From Spizellomyces sp. 'palustris' (Eukaryota; Chytridiomycota; Chytridiomycetes; Spizellomycetales; Spizellomycetaceae): a DNA stretch of 64,000 nt. Shown here piece after piece: positions 10,311 through 20,774 of the stretch. A program made the translations under genes and the position numbers. Where the stretch lies: contig QEAR01000034.1 of assembly GCA_006535965.1 (NCBI GenBank), forward strand, positions 150,587 through 214,586. The letters run 5' to 3'. The notes beneath the pieces were generated by a model. It was not told where the DNA came from. It saw only the letters and a list, made by a program, of their open reading frames with translations, and did not search any database. Position 1 is the stretch's first letter. Each line of letters opens with the position of its first letter.

Positions 10311-12134
10311 CTATTCCAACCTATTCTCACCTCCGTCACCACTAACTGACACCTGCGAATTCCGCGGCGTGTTGACGACCAACTCCACACCATCATCCTG
10401 TGTCCCTTCCGATTGTGCACCCGTAACGACCTCCCAAGGCTCCTCCCCCTCAAATACCTCTGCAAAACGCTCAATGCACAGCTTCAGCATGGTTCCCCCT
10501 CCACCCCCCTGAGCCCCCATTCCGCAGATATTGAAGTCCGCAAGGGGGTTTTCGCTTTTAACAAGGTTTGGAGACCAAACGATGGTAAGGTTGCTCGCTG
10601 TCATGAGGTTTTCAGAGGCGTGAAGCTGCACCTGATGCAGAAGACGGAGACTAGCTCGGAGAATCATATAGCTTGGGTAGGGTAGGAGCGGGAGGATAGC
10701 ATTTTTGATGTATTCGAGTTGTTCCTTCTCGGATTGACAGGCTGTGGGTATCCGGTTACTGTGCATGAACTAGCTACATGTTTGCGCATTGGACTGACTC
10801 ACCCGTAATACCTCGGATGACATCGTAAATCTTACTCGGAAACACCGGTTCCGGAAGGTCGCGGAAAAAAGTTTTCAAGAGGACACAGGCAAGATGTACC
10901 CCTCCAAACGCTTCCAAATCTATGTGTTCGTCATTTCTATCGTATGCTGCTTTGGCCTCTTGCAGTAGTTTCGAGGACGGTGATCGCCGGAAGATTCCTT
11001 CGACATGAATACCTGGGCACCCTCAGCGGTGTCAATTTTAACATGCTAAAAAGATACTACGCATGTCGCTCACCGTTTACTAAAATGAATCTGATGCAAT
11101 CCCGTATTACGCGGGGCACTCCTTTTTCGCCGTTTTCACCCATGATATCCTCTAACCTCGCTCCAAAGACTTTACTTTTAAACTCTGACGTTGGGCTAGG
11201 TATCGTTGGTGTGGGTGAATTGTTGAAACCACCGGAGTACTTCATGTCGACTCTATCAAGTGGACTGGTTAAAAGGAAATACGCTTACAGCAAGGCTTCG
11301 ATAACACCCAACATACTGATATACTACATCCGGAATAAAGAGTTGCTTTAGAGGGAGAACCATTCCCAGCTTGGATAGATTATATACCCAAAGGACCTTT
11401 CGTGAAAATTTCGGGCTGAAAAAGTGACCGTTCAAGGGTTAATCCAAGATTGCTCTCTGATGTTACTCCATCATGCGTATCACACAGATCTTCGCCAGGT
11501 TATGATAATGACCTCACCACAGCTCCCATTGTTTGCATGATGAGTTTTGGCCAAAGAGAAGGGTGAACTATGTACAGGTTCTTCAAATTCTTTCGATACC
11601 TGCCCAAGAATCAGGACATTAGAGCATTTGTCAGAAATGGCCAATGCCACCAGAGCCAGATCCACCATTGATCTAGATCCATTGTGCACTTACTTTCTTC
11701 CAAGACTTGCATAAGCCTTGAACATCCATGTCCAGGATGGCTGATACTGAGTCCCAGCAGAGAATAAGACTATTACATAATCGTTTTCTACAAACTGGTC
11801 CAGACGTTGAAGGAGGAGGCTAAAGAATACAGGCATGGCCCACATGAAACCCTTTTCGCTTCACAATCAGCGCCAGATGGTCCTCACCTAAGCAACGTAT
11901 CATAGTTTGCATTTTTGGGATTCGGTAGATAGCAGGAGTAAACGACAAGGATCGGTCGGCTTTCAAAGTCCACACCTTGTGGATTGAGCAAAACACAAAT
12001 GAGTCACGCGCAAATGCGAACTTGTCCATCCAGCCATGCGTACCCGCTTCTCTGATTATTTGGTTTTGTACCAACTCTCGAAGTGCGCTGTCATCCAATT
12101 GCGAACCAGGGGAAGATGTGAGCCCGGAAAACAT
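10311..12134 (-). CDS. CRAL-TRIO (Sec14-like) plus RhoGAP protein, ARHGAP1/Ecm25 type
   Basis: The protein pairs a lipid-binding Sec14-like domain with a Rho GTPase-activating domain, as in ARHGAP1 and yeast Ecm25. Exon 1 from 12134 ends IIREAG and joins VDFESRPILVVYSCYLPNP. It continues LLLQRLDQFVENDYVIVLFS, SWTWMFKAYASLGRK and RKNLKNLYIVHPSLWPKL, then SPKFSRKVLWVYNLSKLG with IPDVVYQ. After a Ser/Pro linker, the RhoGAP domain starts at FGARLEDIM. It carries the catalytic arginine in VEGIFRRSPSSK (about 11000), then FGGVHLACVLLKTFFRDLPEPVFP, and ends with LMTASNLTIVWSPNLV. About seven exons are needed. One join (MGAVV-SPKFS) uses a GTCATT donor instead of GTGAGG to keep frame. Its likely role is local inactivation of Rho or Cdc42 at membranes. 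Exons upstream of 12134 cannot be ruled out. Confidence 0.87.
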
Positions 12135-12908
12135 TTGAGTCCGGCGCGGCTTTGAGCTCGCAACAAGTCAAGCACGTCAAGCAAAGCGTAAGTTATAGTA
12201 TCTACAAATTTTGAAAGTCGTCTAGGGTGCCATACATTGAGAGCAGTCGACGGATGATTATCGTCGACGCCGAGATTTCGAGTTTATGTCGCCGCGGCGC
12301 GCGGCTGCGTTGATAATAAACCAGGTTCCAACCACCTCTGTGTTCGTCCGATTTCCTCCTGCATGTGGAGAGTTGTAATATGGGATGTGACGAATTTGGC
12401 ATATCTGACTGGACGCAGCTTCTACCGAGCTGGATAAAGCACATAATGGCTTGACGCATCATTGGACACTTCACGAAAGAACCCGTCTGATTTTCATCAG
12501 ATTTCAAACTTCCAAAAGATCCCAGTGGGTGGAAAGGTGATGTGCACGCAAGAGTCCGCCTTGCCGGCGCATTCGTTGTGTCCTTGGTGTTGTCGTGAGG
12601 CGCTTGCCCACGAGAGGATTTAATCCCCAAATCCACCAGATGCCATCCCTCTTTCGCTGCACATGGTGAGAGTTATGATGAATGTACCCTCGCCTCAGTA
12701 TATAGCTAATGTTACTTTAACCAATAGCTGGAGATGTATCCCCTTTCTCCAATTGTTAATATCAAAACCGATAAAACTTCTGGTCATTTATCCTTAGTCC
12801 GTTGTTGAAGGAGCTGGGATTCGACAGGGCTTGGATTGCATTCCAACATATGAACTGGTTAACTTACTCCAGACCTGTTGTTTTATCTAGCACAGAGATC
12901 TTCCTCAA
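12135..12908. other. Divergent intergenic region with an unassigned minus-strand ORF
   Basis: This 770 bp stretch lies between the diverging CRAL-TRIO/RhoGAP and N4BP2-like genes. It includes a 144-codon minus-strand ORF (12202-12636) with no recognisable domain, low-complexity ends and poor protein character. It could be chance or an upstream exon of the RhoGAP gene. I do not call it a gene. Confidence 0.4.
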
Positions 12909-14052
12909 ATGAATCAATGTATGCGTGCAACAGACGCAGAGCAACCAATATGGGAAGGGAAACAAGTGCTTCGTGAGGAAAACAGTGTTGTAGTAGATGG
13001 TCCATTACCACCATTCTCGGATTCTCATTCTACGGATGTCGGCAGGCCCTCAGTTGACCCTGAGACGGAAGAAAAGTTGATGTACATAATGCGAGGTAAG
13101 CACCAAATCAACAGGACACATGCTGTTTGTTCTTTCTCATAACAGTCTGGAATGGAAAGGTGCTCCGGGTTCCGGTAAGTCAACAGTGGCCCGCAACCTT
13201 CTCCTCAAGAACGGCAACAAAGGCTGTATTCTTAGTACAGACGACTTCTTCTGTATTGACACGGGTAACTACGAGTTCAATGCGGCGAAACTGGCCGAGG
13301 CACACGAATGGAACCAGGAACGTGCACGAGATGCTATTTCTTCCAGCTTGTCGCCAATCATCATTGACAACACGCACACCCAAAAATGGGAGGCCAAACC
13401 ATATGTTGAGATGGGACTCAAGCAGGGGTACACTATTGTTGTGGTTGAGCCCGAAACGCCGTGGTGGAAGGAGAAGAATGTGATAGAACTTGCCCAACGG
13501 AATACACATGGGGTTTCAGCAGAAGCCATTCAGCGCATGGTGGGGCGCTGGGAAGATGACTTCACCGTAGATGCGATCCTGGTCTCAGAGCGACCGGGCA
13601 GTCGCAGAGACTCTCCTCGAGACATGGCTATGGCTCAGGCAAGAGAAGAAGGACGCCAGCAGGCCAGTCTTGAGATTGCTGAAAGACTACGTGTTCTGGC
13701 CATCCTCAGTGAAGAGCAGATCATTGCAGTGACGACTCTTAGTGTACATATAGAGCGATATTATTCGCAACCCCAATTCACATCCAGAGGCCGCCCATCA
13801 CGAGGATCACCTTATTCGACTGCATCTTGGAATAGCACGGAACAGGGGACTCGCGGGCGGTACTCTGACCGGGTTTACTCAAGTGGTGGGCGAGGCGATA
13901 CCTCTTGGACACATTACCGACGGGATGACTCTGGGACATCAACCTTTGCAACTTATTCGAATGATAGGAATGCCTTCCCGCAACGCGATGGTTCGCGGGG
14001 ACGGCCCCATACCCGTGGTTTACGGGGTCCTTGGCGGAATAGAGGAACTTGA
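12909..14052 (+). CDS. N4BP2-like P-loop kinase (AAA_33) with RG-rich tail
   Basis: Exon 1 (12909 to about 13095) ends EEKLMYIMRG. It splices to APGSGKSTVARNLL at about 13162, giving the Walker A line IMRGAPGSGKST. The second exon has a Walker B-like CILSTDDFF. It continues with FNAAKLAEAHEWNQERARDA, IIIDNTHTQKWEAKPYVEM, YTIVVVEPETPWW, ELAQRNTHGVSAEAIQRM and RWEDDF. This series is typical of the 5'-hydroxyl polynucleotide kinase-like domain of NEDD4-binding protein 2 and its short relatives. The CUE and Smr nuclease parts of animal N4BP2 are absent. The last 100 residues are rich in Arg, Gly and Ser (RGRPSRGSP, GGRGDTSW, RGRPHTRGLRG) and look like an RNA-binding RG tail. The substrate is unknown; a role in RNA or DNA end repair is inference. 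It precedes the TatD gene by 170 bp on the same strand. Confidence 0.8.
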
Positions 14053-14221
14053 GCATGTAATACGGTAAGCTGTATAGGATTCATTAGATCTGCATCATGA
14101 AAGGCATTTAATTTCGTAGATAACTTTTGGAGTATGTAGTCAGTGTATCCGAATATTTGAGTTTCTTGATTTGATCATTGGTGTGAAATCTCGTGACAAA
14201 TCCTGACGCTTGTGATTCAAG

Positions 14222-15187
14222 ATGCTCATTGATTGCCATGCGCATGTGTACCCTCCACAGTTTCCTTCTGACACCCTTCAGTCTGTGTTGCAAAGAGCTG
14301 AAACAGCCGACGTTGCCGCCATTGTCAACGTGCCAGAGACACTTGAGGATGCCAAGATCGTGCTCGAGTTAGCAGCGACGCACAAGATTCTTCAGCCGTG
14401 CGCTGGATTGCATCCAGTTCAACCGTCAGCGAACGGTAACCCTCGGTCGGTGCGGGCAGATGAAGTACAACCTGTGCTTGATCTGATACAGCGGTACTCA
14501 GATCGTATCGTCGCTATTGGCGAATGCGGTCTGGATTTTTCACCTCATGTCTTCCGAACCATACCGTCGGGAGACATCGCTGCCCAGAGGGATGCTCAAA
14601 AGCAGGTTTTTGCAGCCCAGATAAGACTGGCTAAAGAGCTGAATATTCCATTAAATGTCCATTCACGACAAGCCGGCCACTATGCTGTGGATATGATGGT
14701 CGAGGGCGGAGTGAAAGGCTTGTTACATGCTTTTGATGGAAAAGTTGGGAGTGCGCTTAAAGCAATACAGAATGGATGCATGCTATCAGTAGCTGCCCAC
14801 GTAGGACGTAATCCGCACTTGCAGAAGTTGGTCAAGGTAGCGTTATGTTTGCCATTTTAATGGCGATCAAGGATGGCTGATGGGCGTTTAGGCGCTGCCT
14901 CTTGATGCCCTCGTCCTCGAGACGGACGCGCCAGCGCTCGCACCTGAACCAGGAATTCAGAATGTCCCTGCCAATATAACAATAGCTTGCGAGGCATTGG
15001 TAAGCTTCTCAGTGCTCTGCAGGAGAAGCCTCCTTTCCCAGGCGGCATATTTCTTGTATTTATGAACCATTCTACCTCCATATGCCAGGCAAAGATAAAG
15101 GGGATCACCGTGGACATGGTACAAGAAGTGACAACATACAATGCCCGACGATTATTTCCGAGGATTGTGATTAACAACAGTGACTGA
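14222..15187 (+). CDS. TATDN3: TatD-family metal-dependent hydrolase, TATDN3-like
   Basis: TatD enzymes are TIM-barrel metal hydrolases, several with DNase activity. Three exons join in frame: 14222-14836, 14892-14999 and 15089-15187. The metal-binding start is LIDCHAHVYPPQF. GLHPVQ, then IGECGLDF (metal Glu), PLNVHSRQAG (metal His), LLHAFDG and VLETDAPAL (metal Asp) follow in the correct order. The C-terminus TYNARRLFP is the usual closing helix. An acidic insert with SGDIAAQRDAQKQVF before the active-site strand matches the TATDN3 branch rather than TATDN1. At about 270 aa the size is normal. It may be co-directional with, but separate from, the kinase gene upstream. Whether it acts on DNA ends or other phosphodiesters is not visible here. 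Confidence 0.91.
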
Positions 15188-15419
15188 CGGACGGACCATC
15201 AGATCTTCTTTTTGCACCTGTCACATAGACTATAGAGCATACCCCATTGGACAGAATCTCGAATACACTGGTATCCCTCCTGCAGATACGATAACATTTC
15301 GTTCGCATATCGTACGGTGATTGCAGGTCAGGGTTCATACGTCAAGCTTAATACATCCGGTATATTAAAACAATATAAAATAATATAATACAATTAAAAG
15401 AAACTTGGACGTGGAGAGT

Positions 15420-18400
15420 TCAAGCCGACCTCCGGCGGCGGGGTATAAACCTCGACATAAGGTTGGTCTTGGTCTTCTCTGAGGTGGGCTGGGATGGCGC
15501 CACGGTCGCCGCGACCTGCAACTTGGCCTGCACGTCCTCAGGCACCTGGTAGAGCGAGAAGTAAATTGTCAGCCGAGGCAATTGCATCTGAGATGGCAAA
15601 CCGGACACGATCTTTACCTGCCACAGGTCCGCGTGGTTGTCTATCATGAAGGACACCACTTCGACCAGGTCGTAGTGCTCCTTGACGTCCTCCTCCGTCG
15701 GCTTCCGGTAGTATTTTTCCCGGAGAATGTTAGGCCCGAAGCACGTGGCTACATTTTTTGAGGTCATCCTGTTGACCCCGGCCAGTGCTACGACATCCGC
15801 GAGGAAGCCGAGCAAGTATTGTAGCACGGCTTGGTGTTCTCCGGGAAGGAGCTGCACAAGGAGCTGCAGCATCCGAAGCCGCTTCTCATGGTCGGTGAAG
15901 CCTATGAAAATAGCGGATCCATTAGGAGATTGCTGCAAGAGACGGAATAATGTTGCTGATGCCTACCAGCGGCTTTGATGAACGGCTTGTAGAGCCGGTG
16001 GGTCAACAGCGGCTCTTTGAGGTCTCGGAAGAACATCTTGAGCAGTCCTCCGATATGGAGCGCAGTGAGCGGCTCCTTTCTGGGGTCCGGAGTGGGGATG
16101 TAAGGGAGCTGGCCACCACTCTCAATAATGTCGCGGTACCCCTCGACCTTGAGCTTGCCGATGCCCATTCGGAAAATGCCGTCGGAGGCAATTCCTGGCG
16201 GCTCTAAAAGGAAGCAGTAGAGTGGAGGTAAGCATACGTGATCGATATTGATTTGATGAGCCGGTATGCAGATACAGACCTCCAGCCCGCAACCACTCAA
16301 TGAGCTGTACCATGATAGCTGGCAGCCGATCCCTGGTGATGGTCTGCATGGAGGATCCGGGCTCTAACCCGCCCATTATTTCCTCAAGGGAGACGCCGTA
16401 GTACCGCGGAGGGTCTAGAGTGATGAAACAAAGCGTTGCAAGATGATAAAGGAAGGGAAGAAGAGAGCAACCAACGTTAGCATGGTATTCACATGAACCC
16501 TAATAGTTACAAAAAACATTGTACGTACTCTTGTTGGCGGCCCTTTTCTTTTGATCCCCGTAAATGTCCGGCGGGGATGGGCGAGGCTTGATGTCTCGCC
16601 AGATCCGCTTCAACCTCGACTGCGACGGATGCAGCTTGGAGTACAGGACCGACGCGCTCATGACGTACGGATGGTCCTCAATGAGCGACATCAGCTCCTT
16701 CTTGACTACATCCGTGTGGACGTCGGTGGGAGGTTGAGGGGTGGTGTGGATGGGTTGACCGGAGAGGGAGGGTTGGGAGGCCTGGGAGTTGAGGGAGGGG
16801 AGGGTGGGGAAGGATGTGGAGGCGTCCTCAGAGAGGGTCTCCGACTGCACCGCGGGGAGGGACAAGGACAGGTCGGAGGGGAGGGACGGTTGTGATTCGA
16901 GGGGCGTCCCCACGGTGGCGGCCGGTTCCGCGGGAATGGAGGGAGGCGACGGGGGAACCTCCGGGGCGAGGAACACCTCCGAGGAGAGCGACAGTTGGGA
17001 GGGCTCTGCCGCTTGAGCGGGCTCGAACGGCCCGAAAGGCTCGAACGGCTCCGCTGCAAGGGTGGGGAGGTCGGGGATGGTCGGCTTGGTGGGGGGAGAC
17101 TCGGGAGCGGGCTGGGTGACTTCGATCTGGAGGGTCTCGACCGAGTCCGCGGTGGAGGGACCAAGGGGAGGGCTCTGTGGACTTGGGGGCCTGTGCTGCT
17201 CGTCCCTCTCTTCAACGCTTTCATCTCCCGATGAAAGGCTGGACATTGAGCCCTCCGTGCCGAGGGGAACATCGTCTACCTCGTTCAATAGTTCCGTCGT
17301 CTAGGAGGAGAATGCGGTAATGAGAAACTGTGGTACGCCAAATCCGAGAGGGACGGTCCATTCAACTTACCCGATGGAAACGCTGCGTCAAGTCAGCCCA
17401 CTCCTGGTTTGACCCAGCAAGGAGGGGCTCCAAGCCTTGGAGACTGGCCTTGATGTTGGACAACCTCATCTCGTTGTCTTGTCTAACTTTGGACATTGCT
17501 GTCCGCCTCCTCTTGGCATGGAGTGCATCGATCTTTTTTCGATCCGCCATGATCATGCGGATGTCTCTTTCTCCGGGAGGAGCGGGACCCATCTCTCCTC
17601 TCGCGAGAGCTGCCCGCATGCGTTCCCATCGCTCGTCTTGTTCCTTGCGTCGCCGGACCTCAGCGCGACGTTCGGCATCGACTGATACCGTTGCGTCCCT
17701 GATGGCGGCTTGGACAGCGTCATGGTTTGCAATCGCCGTCCGAAGGACCCGCTCGGCGTCGGCCGCAGTGTCGATACTCGCCAACAGGGTAGCAGTTTGA
17801 GGAGCCAAAGGGGCTCTTGCCACCGTCGCCGCTCGACGGACCGCTGAGGTGCTCGTGGTGCTCTGTGCACAGGAGGGAGGGAAGGACAGTTTAATATCTA
17901 TGCAGGCTGAAAGACGCATGGATGTCATGCAAACCTCAGTACTGGACTTGCGGCTGCGAACAACTTCTTCCTGCTTGTTCTGCAGTGCAGCGTTCATCCG
18001 TGAGATCTCTTCCCTGACACTGACCCGCGAGGCGAGACTTTCAGAAGACTGCTTGACATAACAGGAAGAAAAAAGGATTAGTTTGTTAGCGAAAACCACT
18101 AAATAAAGTGGTCCCGTCTTCAGTCTCAAATACATCAAAAAGCAGCCCATGAACGTCGTTAGAGCGACAGCTCCCAATCTCACATTAGACAATGCACAAC
18201 GAGATGACTAAAACAACTCACAGATGAACAGACATTATAGCAGTAGATGCTCGGCATCCCGTGCTCAGCTATCAATACCGCCATCAGGGCAGAGATGAAC
18301 ATCATAGTACCAGCCCGGCCCCTGCCAGCCTGAGTGCTCAAAAGCTGACGGCCAGATCAGAACACTTTGCTGAATTTTTAAAACTCCGACAGGAGACATC

Positions 18401-18936
18401 TGAGGCAAAAGCGGACCAATTCCCAGCTTTGCAGTAATAAAATCGGCGACAGCCACATCATGGTCTCAAATGTTCATAGGAACCCGAGCTCAGTGGGATC
18501 TCAAAAACGCCGACAGGCATAAGTTCGTATCTGATATCAGGACCAACCTTCACATGCACTAACCGGCGATAGCCATGCCATTTTGAAAGTATCCTACGAC
18601 AGTAGGACTAGAAATGCCAAATAAACTCTGCTAGCGTTCAAAATCTCGATGCACACGTAATAAATTTGTCAGTAGACTCCGCTCATATAGCCCTCTGGGC
18701 CCAAGTTGGGACGGCCGGAATAGCCATATCAAAAGCCGGCAGACATGACACCGAGACAAGGTACTCACCTTTGAGACATGAACGGGCGCTTTTCCTTTGT
18801 CGCGGAGCTGACCGGGGACGGTTCCTTTGGCTTGAAGATCCATCTGACCTCTGAGATGCTGATCGAGAGATGCTATGGTGGCAGCCGGGACGACGGTAGC
18901 GCTGCGAACAGCATGCGGGAGCGTCGGAGTGCGCAT
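15420..18936 (-). CDS. Coiled-coil and Pro/Ser-rich RhoGAP protein
   Basis: The C-terminal half is a clear RhoGAP domain. YYGVSLEEIMGG opens it; ASDGIFRMGIGKLK (about 16180) holds the arginine finger. LHIGGLLKMFFRDLKEPLLTH, MTSKNVATCFGPNIL and FMIDNHADLW follow. The tail ends FIPRRRRSA, a basic patch that may bind membranes. Ahead of it lies a Pro/Ser/Glu-rich region of about 200 residues, then a segment, LMSLIEDHPYVMSASVLYSK with LKRIWRDIKPRP, that looks folded but is not recognised. The N-terminal exons encode a helical, Arg/Ala/Glu-rich coiled-coil region (VSVDAERRAEVRRRKEQDER). The first exon from 18936 (MRTPTLPHAV) is separated by a 0.7 kb intron, far longer than the others here. An in-frame ATG at 18999 would add a hydrophobic stretch. 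The target GTPase is unknown. Confidence 0.82.
18265..18760. repeat. Degenerate direct repeats of about 120-150 bp in the first intron of the RhoGAP gene
   Basis: On the minus strand the block TGGCT(A/G)T(C/T)(C/G)CC(G) recurs near 18725, 18576 and 18457. A second block, TG(C/T)C(T)G(C/T)CGG(A/C/G)GTTTT, recurs near 18745, 18520 and 18397. The spacing between copies is about 120-150 bp, so the intron seems built from three decayed tandem units. One unit is still open over 64 codons (18265-18456), but the others have stops, so this is not a conserved protein repeat. Identity between units was judged by eye. The element could be a decayed minisatellite or a remnant of a mobile element. Confidence 0.4.
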
Positions 18937-20774
18937 CCTGGTAAAATCCAAAGAAATGGGTATGAAAAAAGGAAGAGGAGGAAGAATTGGAAAGAATTCC
19001 ATTGTCAAAGAATAATAGCGACGGTCGAGCAAAAAAATAGGTGATGGAAAATAAGAGGTTGGTTAATTAGTGATGAAAATAGGTGAACGTCCCAGGACAA
19101 AGGAAAAGGGAAAGACTTACAGGCTGGCCTTTTTAAAACTTTCCTATTAGCGTCGGGGTTTCAATATGAATATGGCTCTATAGATGTACTGTATGTAAAA
19201 AAACGGGAATTCATCATAGGAATGAGTGGGGTGGAGGAGCTGACTTTTTTTCCGACAAGGAACCATGACCCTGCACGCCCGGGCCTACGTTCTGTGATTT
19301 CTGATTTTTGAGGATCAGGTAGACCCGCCTTTCTCGCTTTTGAGGGTCTACGGCCAAACAGTAGTCGATGCGCCCATGATGGAAAGGGGGACAGCACAAG
19401 ACTAATGGCCTCGCACTGAAATCCTCAAAGTCCAAACTAGTATACTTTCACACTACTAACTGACTGGCTGACTAGAAACAAAGTAACTAGCAGAAGAATT
19501 CTGTTACACCTATGCAGCAATGCTATGCCTTTTGCGCCCTAATTAAAATTGGAGTAGTTGCAGAATGTGCAAGCTCTTCCTTAGCTAGTCCCGGGCCTGG
19601 CACCAATGGTACAAAAGTCGGTGTCTTGTCGACATGTACCTTTGGTATTGTTCATAGTCAGCTTTTTGAGGGTAGCTTTGCAATCATGCAATCATTGCTT
19701 CGAAATACTGACCATGGCATTCAAAAGGTCGTCAGTTCTCAAGTCAGGTACAAAGGAAGACACATATATCTCGAGGGTCAGCAGGGTATGTGTAAAGATG
19801 TCTCTTCAAATCAGTGACGAGGTTTTATAAGATTATCAAAGTGCTACAACATTTTTGTCATAACGTCGATGCAAAACGATCATTCATTAACGAAACCTAC
19901 GAAAAAAAATGGGCCTTTAATGCAGCAAATGATGAGCTTAACGCACCCGAGGAATCACATATGTGGCCACGGTACTCTAAAGTTGCCCACCTATGGATCT
20001 TGCCTTGGTATATAAAACTTGTTCAGGGTTATAAAGTGGCTTCCTCGGGCCAAATAAAACAAGCCCTTAAGGCATCAGACATTGAACCAAAAAGTTCATT
20101 GAATAATCAAGTCCGATCACACTCATGAGCGAAACCGTTTTGATTGGCTGCGGAGTGATCGGTACGAGTTGATATTCGTATTGATAAATGTTTTTCTTTT
20201 GCTCATGGACTCTGTTCGATCATGATTTTCCATGAACTTTTTTGGAGATGATGTTGTATTTTTTTTTGCATTTTCGTTGTGAGTGTTTCAAGATATGAAA
20301 ATGAATGGCTGTTCATCTCGGAGTATCGGTAAAAAGTGAGCCGAAAAGTAACAAGGGAAAGGTGTGGGCCATGTCCGTAAAAAGCCGCGGAGTGAATAGG
20401 TGGAGCTGTCCACTGTGCATAGGAAGCCAGTCAATCACGATGAATGCTGTTATGCTTAGGGCCCCCGCCGGTTGATCTTGCCCGACTGAGATGCATCAGA
20501 TAGTTGCCAATGGTCCAAAATGTTGATTACAATCAGATACAAATTACTTGTTTTCTTCTCAAAAAGGACTATAAAGTCCCAGCCAAATTCCATGGCTTGA
20601 CAAAAAGGTTGACAATCTTGGCACAACGTTATTCAAAGCCATAACCATAACGCAAAAAATAAAGAGTTACCATCATTCAACTAGACGCTATATACACCCC
20701 TTAATTCAATTCACCAAAATATTCCCCCCCAAAACCCCCCCAAAAAACGACAAAACCATTATTACAAATCATGA
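18937..20774. other. Gene-poor stretch of about 1.8 kb
   Basis: No ORF here shows a known domain. The longest, at 19512-19817 and 19814-20128 on the plus strand, have no recognisable family and weak protein character. The region holds poly-T/A tracts (for example near 20257 and 20725-20750) and AT-rich blocks. It separates two minus-strand genes and probably carries the RhoGAP promoter and the KDM3 3' UTR. I see no transposon ends or RNA gene. Confidence 0.5.

Noticed and set aside
12202-12636. 144-codon minus-strand ORF
   Set aside because: No domain, odd composition, and the RhoGAP gene reads well from its own ATG at 12134. Kept only as a note in the intergenic entry.
2581-15187. A functional lipid gene cluster (sphingomyelinase-like, ELO, ATG15)
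   Set aside because: The genes lie on different strands with unrelated genes between them, and only ELO and ATG15 share a promoter. Proximity alone is weak evidence.
16551-17304. Several long plus-strand ORFs opposite the RhoGAP Pro/Ser region
   Set aside because: They are antisense shadows of a GC-rich, low-complexity coding exon and show only Gly/Arg-rich text with no domain.
19512-20128. Overlapping plus-strand ORFs of about 100 codons
   Set aside because: No similarity that I recognise, no signal or membrane pattern, and the surrounding DNA is AT-rich with no promoter-like start.
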